Shown here piece by piece: positions 53,601-59,048 of a stretch of DNA of 59,048 bases. Each line of letters opens with the position of its first letter. The stretch's first letter is position 1. The translations under genes and the position numbers were made by a program. The notes beneath the pieces were generated by a model. That model made no database searches, was not told the origin of the DNA, and was given only the letters and a program-made list of their open reading frames with translations. The stretch comes from an uncultured Clostridia bacterium (GTDB lineage: Bacteria > Bacillota > Clostridia > Oscillospirales > Ruminococcaceae): the NCBI GenBank assembly GCA_944382875.1, contig CALWNQ010000016.1, positions 1-59,048 of the forward strand, written 5' to 3'.

Positions 53601-53715
53601 ACAGGGGGGAGCGATAGTCCCGCTCAATGTCCGGACCGTAGGCATAGGAATACCCCAATGTTTGGGTGAACAGCTGCAACACGGCGTTTTCATAGTTGGA
53701 TTCGGTGAAGGGCAT
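50635..53715 (-). CDS. hsdR: Type I restriction enzyme subunit R
   Basis: Motor and nuclease subunit of 1026 residues. The nuclease core is ADVVLFVNGLPLVVMELK, with Asp123, Glu138 and Lys140. Helicase motifs follow: HTQGSGKS (276-283), DEAH (377-380), the GFTGTPIS motif III region, and IARVNRVFRD (motif VI region). A C-terminal helical domain binds the methyltransferase. The ATG at 53713-53715 is behind GAGGTG; a GTG three codons earlier is part of that site. It is separated from hsdS by about 2.5 kb of accessory genes. The first 195 bp are repeated at 55401-55594. Confidence 0.95.
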   Translation of the reverse strand: MPFTESNYENAVLQLFTQTLGYSYAYGPDIERDYRSPLYEDELLPALQTINPGLPQAALDDAVYKLKNFESGSLLQKNMVFTDYLQNGVPVKFVVQGEDRSGLVYLIDYQHPDNNCFTVINQWTVIENSEKRADVVLFVNGLPLVVMELKSPSREETDASAAYRQLRNYMHEIPSLFIYNQVCVMSDLTTSRAGTITSGEDRFMEWKTKDGSYENTQAAQFDTFFEGIFEKKRFLDILQNFICFNVDGANTFKILAGYHQYFAVKKAVESTKHATVTDGKGGVFWHTQGSGKSLSMVFYAHYLQKALESPTIVVITDRNDLDNQLYGQFSRCKDFLRQTPQQAESRQHLQELLANRQANGIIFTTMQKFEETGGALSERRNIVVMADEAHRGQYGLTEKIVTRQNEKGELEVKTSIGTARIIRDSLPGATYIGFTGTPISTKDRSTREVFGDYIDIYDMTQAVEDGATRPVYYESRVIHLKLDENTLHLIDAEYELMAENADPYVIEKSKQELGQMEAILGNDQTIASLVDDILDHYENYRANLLTGKAMIVAYSRPIAMKIYRRILELRPDWTEKVGVVMTQGNNDPEEWREIIGNKAHKEDLARKFKDNDSPMKIAIVVDMWLTGFDVPSLATMYVYKPMSGHNLMQAIARVNRVFRDKEGGLVVDYVGIAAALKQAMNDYTVRDKKNYGDPDVSKAAYPKFLEKLEVCRDLFHGFDYTSFLTGDDLEKARMISGGVNFLLGKSVAEHDLPDKARTQNVYIKEALLLKQALSLCGSMVDEKTRFEAAYFEAVRTMLVRLTTGGGTGKKFTLPEVNERINELLKHSIQSEGVINLFSDVGTEFSLFDPKFLEEVANMKEKNLAVELLKKLIAEQVSVYRRTNVVKSEKFSQIIQSAMNRYLNGMLTNEEVIQELLKLAKEIANANAEGEKLGLSPEELAFYDALTKPQAIQDFYQHDELIAMTKELTDLLRKNRTIDWQKKESARAGMRRLVKRLLKKHKYPPEGMEDAVQTVMSQCEMWVDNIT

Positions 53716-53725
53716 GGTGGTCACC

Positions 53726-54436
53726 TCATTTGTTTTTTGGCAGACTTAATTTTAATTCTTGCTCCATTAACATTAAATGCTCCTCTTTATATTGCTTGCA
53801 TAATTGACAAAACTTTTCTTTGTTTTTACTAGCATTAGTTGATAAAATGTTATTAGCTTCTTCATTTGTAACAGCGACTGATTGTAAAAGCTGTATGGAG
53901 TAGTTTATTATATCTTGCAATAATGTTACATTGTAATTTGAAAATAAAAAATTTCCCGCTATGATATCAGATTCCTTTGTTTTTAATAACACTATTAAAT
54001 AACCTAACCATTCATTTTTTTGAATAGCTTCTGGTTCATCAAAATAAATTCTAAAAGCAGTTTGAATTGCTTTATTGGTTGTTTCTTGCTCAATTTGTTC
54101 GGAACATACTAAAAAATTCTGTATAGTTATATAACATTGATACCGTTTTTCAAATAATGCAATTTTATCTTGCCTATCCGCTATTTTTCGTGGAACTTGA
54201 ACCGCATACCAAATTGCAATAAAGGATGCCACAACTCCAATAACAGAAACTATCACTCCAACCCACGCTGCAACAGCGGAAACGGCATCCCAACTGTTTT
54301 CCAGTTCTGGCGCATAGGTAAAACGCCAACCAAATAATGCCATTACCAATGCCACGCCAGCCACCAGAACAAGTAAAGCAATTGCTACAATCAGCGGAAA
54401 CCATTTCCATTTTACAACATTAACGAGCTTTTTCAA
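53726..54436 (-). CDS. Two-helix membrane protein of unknown family
   Basis: Protein of 236 residues with two strong membrane helices (about 13-37 and 50-78) and a cytoplasmic helical tail of 155 residues. It starts at TTG (54434-54436) seven bases after AAGGAGG. It is AT-rich compared with hsdR, which begins 10 bp later. It lies between the HEPN gene and hsdR, so membrane damage or anchoring of a defence effector is conceivable, but no family is recognised and no function can be assigned. Confidence 0.6.
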   Translation of the reverse strand: MKKLVNVVKWKWFPLIVAIALLVLVAGVALVMALFGWRFTYAPELENSWDAVSAVAAWVGVIVSVIGVVASFIAIWYAVQVPRKIADRQDKIALFEKRYQCYITIQNFLVCSEQIEQETTNKAIQTAFRIYFDEPEAIQKNEWLGYLIVLLKTKESDIIAGNFLFSNYNVTLLQDIINYSIQLLQSVAVTNEEANNILSTNASKNKEKFCQLCKQYKEEHLMLMEQELKLSLPKNK

Positions 54437-54587
54437 ATATTTTCCTCCTTTACCTTAAACCTATATAGAAAGGCTGCCTGATAGCCATTTTCTATATTGG
54501 AGTAGTGTTCGTTCACTTTTACTGCCTTAGCTATAGAAACATGAATAGACTGGATTCTAAGTAAAGAATTGCAATATGATGTTTTCA

Positions 54588-55022
54588 TCAGTATCCTCTA
54601 AGGTTATGTAGCATACTGCTTAATTTATCATTTAGTTTTATAAATTCTAATAAATAATCTTCTGTTATTTCAAATTGAGTATTTCCATCTTTTATCAGCG
54701 TTTTTGTTGCAAGTACCTGCTGGTTTGAAGAATTTGTGATTCTATAACTATGGATAATTCTATTTCTTCGTTCCACAAGCTCAGCAAAAAGATCCTCAAC
54801 TTCACTTCCACACTTCGTAGCTATCACATTATGCACACTCGGTTTTAGTTTCCCTGATTCCAAATCAGTAAGATGATACCAATCGTATTTTCCAGAAATA
54901 TCTAGCCGTAATATTGTTTCGATAATAAATGCATTATTTGAATTAAACACACATAATGCCGTGCCTAAAAGCTCTCGATAATGTTTTTCCGGGAGAGCTT
55001 GTCTCGTATAATTTTCATACAT
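54588..55022 (-). CDS. HEPN-domain protein inserted in the hsd locus
   Basis: Helical protein of 144 residues with VERRNRIIHSY: Arg86, Asn87 and His91 make the RNxxxH signature of the HEPN fold. The whole length fits a single HEPN domain. It sits between a broken hsdS end and the membrane-protein gene, in the same orientation as hsdR. PrrC, the anticodon nuclease held in check by a type I enzyme, is also a HEPN-type RNase encoded between hsdS and hsdR; a similar guard role is inferred. The start is weakly marked. The 54437-54587 gap shows nothing. Confidence 0.68.
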   Translation of the reverse strand: MYENYTRQALPEKHYRELLGTALCVFNSNNAFIIETILRLDISGKYDWYHLTDLESGKLKPSVHNVIATKCGSEVEDLFAELVERRNRIIHSYRITNSSNQQVLATKTLIKDGNTQFEITEDYLLEFIKLNDKLSSMLHNLRGY

Positions 55023-55060
55023 CTCTTCTTATCTCCTGATACTTACTTACAGTACATTCC

Positions 55061-55381
55061 TTATAATTTAGTTTCCCCGGACATCAATTTAGGCAAAAAA
55101 GCATCTCTTATCGCCGCTAAACGGAGATTTTCAAAAAAATTGCACCGCATTTTCTTAAACATAGATTCAACATTTGCACCGAACACATATAAATCACTTT
55201 TTGAAATTTTGGGAAGTACAAATTTACCGATAGTTTCTGCCGAAACTCGCTGCCTCCCACTGCTTCCATTCATATTCTTTACCGCATAGTCAACAAACGC
55301 CGGATAACGGGCAAGACAGTAGAGAAATTCCGCCGGAATACCTTCTTTGGGAACTAACACGATATATTCCAGTTTAGCCAA
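55061..55381 (-). pseudogene. hsdS remnant (C-terminal part)
   Basis: A 106-residue frame with TTG start that matches the end of a specificity subunit: EYIVLVPKEGIPAEFLYCL, GSSGRQRVSAETIGKFVLP, and the terminal LRLAAIRDAFLPKLMSGE. The last part aligns with the end of the intact HsdS (QRLAEIRDALIPKLMSGE), but the target-recognition part differs. It joins directly to the broken hsdR copy, so it is what is left of a second hsdS allele. Confidence 0.85.
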
Positions 55382-55400
55382 ACACTACTCCATTTTCATT

Positions 55401-55594
55401 GTCATCCATCGCCGCCTAGGGCATGATGGGATTGACGGCCTGCAAAGCGGGCAGCAGCTCGTCCCCATAGAAGGGCGAATGATAGTCCCGTTCGATATCT
55501 GGACGGTAGGCATAGGAATAGCCCATGGTTTGGGTGAACAGCTGCAAAATGGCGTTTTCGTAGTTGGATTCGGTGAAGGTCATGGTGTATCACC
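55401..55594 (-). pseudogene. Duplicated 5' end of hsdR (truncated)
   Basis: A frame from the ATG at 55581-55583 gives 55 residues (MTFTESNYENAILQLF and so on) that are nearly identical to the start of HsdR (MPFTESNYENAVLQLF), ending at a TAG at 55416-55418. DNA similarity extends from 55401 to 55594 against 53533 to 53727, then stops abruptly at the hsdS remnant. It marks a recombination joint. Confidence 0.88.
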
Positions 55595-56174
55595 TCTTAT
55601 AAATTGCCTTAAATATGTCACCATAATTATTAACATACCATTGATCAAATGCAGTTTGATTTCTCGGATTATTTTGGTCAACACACAAAAGAGCATGTGT
55701 ATTTCTATCAACTTTATATTTTACATATTCGTGAATTTCCCCTGTTGTATACCAAACAAGACTACAATAGGTTGCTGATATATAAGCATGTACTCCCCAC
55801 TTATATAAATAAGGAGCTTCCTGAGTAAACCCTATTAGTTTAGTAGTATCATTTTGAAAATGCCCTGATTGTGTATCATTGGGCGTTTTTACTTCCGCAA
55901 TCAAAAGATTGCTTTCATTACTTTCTCGTTTGTGGACTAAAATGTCAGGATAATTGAGCCGTTTTTTCTTTAAAGCTTTTGGTTTATCTCCATTTTTGTT
56001 ATACTCGCAGTCAATATCAAGTCCATACTTAGTCAAACTATTTGCTAGATAAAGCCCAAGTCTAAAAACAATAGAGCGTTCACTGCACCTTCGTCTTATT
56101 AAGGAATATTCATCACGATATAATTTAGCAAGAGCTTCTTGAAATTTCTCTTGAGTATCAATTTGTTCTAACAT
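55590..56174 (-). CDS. PD-(D/E)XK nuclease-like protein inside the hsd locus
   Basis: Protein of 194 residues. NYPDILVHKRESNESNLLIAEVK gives Asp77, Glu94 and Lys96, the PD-(D/E)XK core, after a helix rich in Arg (SLIRRRCSERSIVFRLG). The C-terminal half has strands typical of such folds (AYISATYCSLVWYTTGEI). AAAGGAG precedes the ATG at 56172-56174. The gene fills the space between hsdS and the broken hsdR copy. A DNA- or RNA-cutting accessory role is inferred. Confidence 0.7.
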   Translation of the reverse strand: MLEQIDTQEKFQEALAKLYRDEYSLIRRRCSERSIVFRLGLYLANSLTKYGLDIDCEYNKNGDKPKALKKKRLNYPDILVHKRESNESNLLIAEVKTPNDTQSGHFQNDTTKLIGFTQEAPYLYKWGVHAYISATYCSLVWYTTGEIHEYVKYKVDRNTHALLCVDQNNPRNQTAFDQWYVNNYGDIFKAIYKR

Positions 56175-56226
56175 CTTTACTCCTTTTGCAATTATGCTAT
56201 AAAAATAAGAGAACAACGTTTATTGT

Positions 56227-57426
56227 TTAAATTTGAATATCCATAACATTAATTTCACCGGACATAAGTTTGGGAATTAGTGCGTCTCTGATCTCAGCAA
56301 GTCTTTGGTTCTCCTTTTGATTTGATATAATGGCAGCAGCCATAGGAGCAATCGTTGCATTGAAGCGATCCAACGTTTTATTGTCCGGCAAAAGCAATTC
56401 TATTGCTTTTACCCTCTCTCTGGGCAGTTCTGTTTGACCCGTACTTCCAGTATGAAGAGATTCAATCTCCTTTTCATGCAGAATTCCCCATAGCCCAATA
56501 TAGAAAATCAGATTCTCTCTTGTTGGACGAACAATGGTTATATGAGAATCAACTGTAAGATTTTTAGGCTCAAACCAAACCTGTGCCGCACGCCCTAACG
56601 TACCGGTTCCAGTTGAGTTAATGAGCAAATCTCCATATTGAAGCCACTTTTCGTTAATAGTCTTTGGCGTGTGTGTACGAGCCAATGACAAATCAATCAT
56701 GTGATTTCGAATGCACTTCTGATTAATCACTGTTTGGTCGGAATCATCAGAATATTTGGGTGCTATTCCACGAGTCACCAGTGATGTAATGTCATCTAAA
56801 ATGACATTACGCCATTCTTTCGGGGCAACGCCGCCGAAAGGAATACAATCATCAAACCACGATTTAAAAATGGCCTGCGCCTGCCGCTCCAAATTCTCAT
56901 TGATCTTGTTGTTCAGTTCAATTTTTTCATCAATACAGGATAACACAGAAGCAATCTTTGTTTGTATATCTTTTGGAGGAACCCACACGTCAATATCTTG
57001 TATATTTTTAATTGGCAACTTAGCTTGAACCGCACCGACTGTTCCTCGTGTAATTTCGGCTTGTCCTATGTAAGACTTTAGATAGTAATATAAGAATTGG
57101 CTATCTATTTTTTCGGATACAACAATTTTTACGCAATTTTCGGTTAAATTTGCATTATCCAAAGATTTTCCAACTATAGCAACCAATCCAATTGTTCCCA
57201 CAATAGAAAGTATAATATCCCCTTTATGGACAATATAGCGTGCAATTTGTTTTTGCGTTTCATCATCCACAAATTCGTAATTTGAATTGAGTTCCAGTGT
57301 TCTTTGGCTGTTTAAGTCTCTAACACGGATATAAGGATGTGCATTGGGAGTAGAGATTAGATTTATACCTTTAGGTAAGCGTTTTCCGCCTTTGACAGAT
57401 GCCAAGGTTCCGAGTTTACATATCAT
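56227..57426 (-). CDS. hsdS: Type I restriction enzyme specificity subunit
   Basis: Protein of 399 residues with two target-recognition domains (about 1-150 and 200-345) each followed by a long helix (KIASVLSCIDEKIELNNKINENLERQ and the C-terminal helix with QRLAEIRDALIPKL). It dictates which bipartite sequence HsdM methylates and HsdR cuts. The ATG at 57424-57426 overlaps the end of hsdM by 11 bp; a TTG two codons earlier is the alternative. Full length, intact. Confidence 0.93.
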   Translation of the reverse strand: MICKLGTLASVKGGKRLPKGINLISTPNAHPYIRVRDLNSQRTLELNSNYEFVDDETQKQIARYIVHKGDIILSIVGTIGLVAIVGKSLDNANLTENCVKIVVSEKIDSQFLYYYLKSYIGQAEITRGTVGAVQAKLPIKNIQDIDVWVPPKDIQTKIASVLSCIDEKIELNNKINENLERQAQAIFKSWFDDCIPFGGVAPKEWRNVILDDITSLVTRGIAPKYSDDSDQTVINQKCIRNHMIDLSLARTHTPKTINEKWLQYGDLLINSTGTGTLGRAAQVWFEPKNLTVDSHITIVRPTRENLIFYIGLWGILHEKEIESLHTGSTGQTELPRERVKAIELLLPDNKTLDRFNATIAPMAAAIISNQKENQRLAEIRDALIPKLMSGEINVMDIQI

Positions 57427-58918
57427 ACCCAATTGCCCCCAGTCGCTCCTTGATCTGCGCCTCCAGCTCGTGGGACTTCTGGAACAGCTCCGACAGCTCC
57501 CGGGTCAGCCGGTCCATCTTTTCCTCAAAAGGCTCGCCGTCGTCCTCCTGCTCCTCAATGCCCACATACCGGCCGGGGGTGAGGATGTAATCCTGCTTGG
57601 CGATCTCCTCAGTGGTTGCCACGGTGCAGAAGCCCTTGACATTCTCCAGAGTACCGTCTACATAAGCGTTGTAAGTGTCCGCCAGTTTCTGAATATCCTC
57701 GTCGGTCAGTTCCCGCAGCTTCCGGGTGACCATAGTGCCCATCTTTCGGGCGTCGATAAACAGCGTCTTTCCCTTCTGCTTCTTGTTCTTAGCTAAGAAC
57801 CACAGGGAAACGGGAATCTGAGTAGTGTAAAAGAGCTGGGACGGCATGGCTACAATGCAGTCCACCAGATCGGCATTGATGATATTTTTGCGGATTTCCC
57901 CCTCCCCACCGCTCTGAGAGGACAAGGAACCGTTCGCCAGGACCATGCCGATACGGCCATTAGGGGCTAGGTGCCAGATCATGTGCTGGAGCCATGCAAA
58001 GTTGGCGTTACCTGCCGGGGGCGTGCCGTACTGCCAGCGCACGTCGTCCAGCAGTTTGTCCTGCCCCCAGCCGGACATATTGAAGGGCGGATTTGCCATA
58101 ATGAAATCCGCTTTCAGCTGAGGGTGGCAGTCATTGAAGAAGGTGTCAGCATTGAATTTGCCCAAATCGGCCTCAATGCCCCGAATCGCCAGGTTCATCT
58201 GGGCCATCTTCCAAGTGGTAGGGTTAGAGTCCTGACCAAACACCGAAATTCTGTTGATATTGCCGCCGTGATTCTCGATGAACTTAGCTGACTGGACAAA
58301 CATACCGCCGCTGCCGCAGCAGGGATCGTAGACTCGTCCATTGTAGGGCTGCAAAATTTCTACCAAGGTACGCACTACACAGGATGGAGTGTAAAATTCA
58401 CCAGCCAGTTTGCCCTCCTGCTCAGCAAATTTGGCAAGACAATATTCATAGGTACGGCCCAGGATGTCCTTGCTGTTGCCGTGCTCCACCATCTGGATGT
58501 TGGTGAACAGATCCACCACATCCCCCAGGCGCCGCTTGTCCAGCTCTTGACGGGCAAAGTTCTTGGGCAAGATGTCCTTGAGGCGCTTGTTTTCCTGCTC
58601 AATGGCTCTCATGGCGTCATCAATCACAGTGCCGATCTCCGGGGTATGGGCCGCCCCGGCAATCACGCGCCACCGAGCATTCTCCGGAACAAAAAAGATG
58701 TTCTCGGCGGTATATTCATCCTTGTCCTCCTCGAAACCGTCACCCTCGTCCAACAGTTCCTGATACTTCGCTTCAAAGCGGTCGGAGATGTATTTTAAGA
58801 AAATCAGTCCCAGGACGACGGACTTATACTCCGAAGCATCCAGATTGCCTCGCAGCACGCAAGCTGCGTCCCAGATCTGTTTTTCAAAACCGATGTTACT
58901 GGTATTTGTTTCTGCCAT
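57416..58918 (-). CDS. hsdM: Type I restriction enzyme DNA adenine methyltransferase subunit
   Basis: Protein of 500 residues. The N-terminal helical domain (about 1-130) is followed by the N6-adenine methyltransferase fold with GEFYTPSCVV, SAM-binding DPCCGSGGM (198-206) and catalytic NPPF (276-279). It modifies adenine in the site chosen by HsdS and is needed for HsdR cutting. It is the first gene of the hsd operon. The C-terminus overlaps hsdS. Confidence 0.95.
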   Translation of the reverse strand: MAETNTSNIGFEKQIWDAACVLRGNLDASEYKSVVLGLIFLKYISDRFEAKYQELLDEGDGFEEDKDEYTAENIFFVPENARWRVIAGAAHTPEIGTVIDDAMRAIEQENKRLKDILPKNFARQELDKRRLGDVVDLFTNIQMVEHGNSKDILGRTYEYCLAKFAEQEGKLAGEFYTPSCVVRTLVEILQPYNGRVYDPCCGSGGMFVQSAKFIENHGGNINRISVFGQDSNPTTWKMAQMNLAIRGIEADLGKFNADTFFNDCHPQLKADFIMANPPFNMSGWGQDKLLDDVRWQYGTPPAGNANFAWLQHMIWHLAPNGRIGMVLANGSLSSQSGGEGEIRKNIINADLVDCIVAMPSQLFYTTQIPVSLWFLAKNKKQKGKTLFIDARKMGTMVTRKLRELTDEDIQKLADTYNAYVDGTLENVKGFCTVATTEEIAKQDYILTPGRYVGIEEQEDDGEPFEEKMDRLTRELSELFQKSHELEAQIKERLGAIGYDM

Positions 58919-58973
58919 TTACTCGCTACCTCACTTTAGTTTTCCTGTAATTTTTCTTTCGTTTACCTGTTGG

Positions 58974-59048
58974 TCAGACGGTACTTTGCGCATTGAAAAT
59001 CGGCACCTGAATGCCGGCTTCATATAATTCCTGAATCAAATCCACCCG
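58974..59048 (-). CDS. C-terminal end of an unidentified gene
   Basis: The last 24 codons of a minus-strand gene (ending IQELYEAGIQVPIFNAQSTV) lie at the right edge, 55 bp upstream of hsdM. It probably belongs to the same operon. Too little is present to name it. Confidence 0.5.
   Translation of the reverse strand, partial: RVDLIQELYEAGIQVPIFNAQSTV

Noticed and set aside
55402-55593. A 63-codon Arg/His-rich minus-strand frame as a gene
   Set aside because: It is an out-of-frame reading of the duplicated hsdR 5' end, which explains the same bases better.
44985-58918. An integrative conjugative element spanning the recombinase and the defence genes
   Set aside because: No relaxase, coupling protein or type IV secretion gene is visible in the window, so only a recombinase-linked island can be claimed.
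1-59048. CRISPR arrays and tRNA or rRNA genes
   Set aside because: I looked for regularly spaced repeats and for cloverleaf-like or conserved rRNA sequences and saw none; a dedicated RNA search could still find a small RNA.

Overview
This window looks like the chromosome of an anaerobic, fermentative Firmicute of the class Clostridia, probably an Oscillospiraceae/Ruminococcaceae-type gut organism. The evidence is a V/A-type ATP synthase operon, a pyruvate formate-lyase operon behind a ZTP riboswitch, two [FeFe] hydrogenase genes, strong AGGAGG-type ribosome binding sites, TTGACA/TATAAT promoters and many U-tailed hairpin terminators. The species cannot be named from the sequence alone.

Layout. 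1-5.8 kb (minus): V-type ATP synthase genes H-C-I-K-F-E-A, with A running off the left edge. 6.0-8.3 kb (plus): a CadC/SmtB-like zinc-sensing repressor and a P1B-type metal exporter. 8.4-9.8 kb (minus): a DUF4358 lipoprotein and an SGNH hydrolase. 10-14.6 kb (minus): a four-gene hydrogenase signalling cassette of a [2Fe-2S] protein, a PAS-bearing sensory [FeFe] hydrogenase, a SpoIIE-type phosphatase and a second ferredoxin-rich hydrogenase. 14.8-17.4 kb: pnp and rpsO. 17.5-23.6 kb: a methyltransferase, an orphan solute-binding lipoprotein, and pflB-pflA with the riboswitch. 23.6-27.3 kb: an M23 peptidase with wall-binding repeats and two glycoside-hydrolase-like genes, one frameshifted. 27.6-30.8 kb (plus): a D-amino-acid cassette (RidA, D-serine dehydratase-like enzyme, D-aminoacylase). 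31-35.6 kb: YetF-like protein, cupin, M28 peptidase, and a MATE exporter behind a leader-peptide attenuator.

From about 35.7 kb the window becomes accessory DNA. There are pieces of a decayed serine recombinase on either side of a truncated metallo-hydrolase, a membrane fragment and a ClpX-like AAA+ ATPase. A 1646-residue secreted leucine-rich-repeat protein follows, overlapping its TetR regulator. Next come a repeat-rich non-coding stretch and an intact large serine recombinase.

46.4-58.9 kb is a defence island, all on the minus strand. It holds a HEPN protein, a PD-(D/E)XK protein, a GmrSD-type enzyme fused to DUF4268, and a type I restriction-modification locus (hsdM, hsdS, hsdR). The hsdS-hsdR interval has been opened up. 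It now carries a second PD-(D/E)XK gene, a broken copy of the hsdR 5' end, the 3' end of another hsdS, a HEPN gene and a two-helix membrane protein. This arrangement recalls prrC, the HEPN anticodon nuclease that sits between hsdS and hsdR in the prr locus, and it is the most unusual feature of the window.
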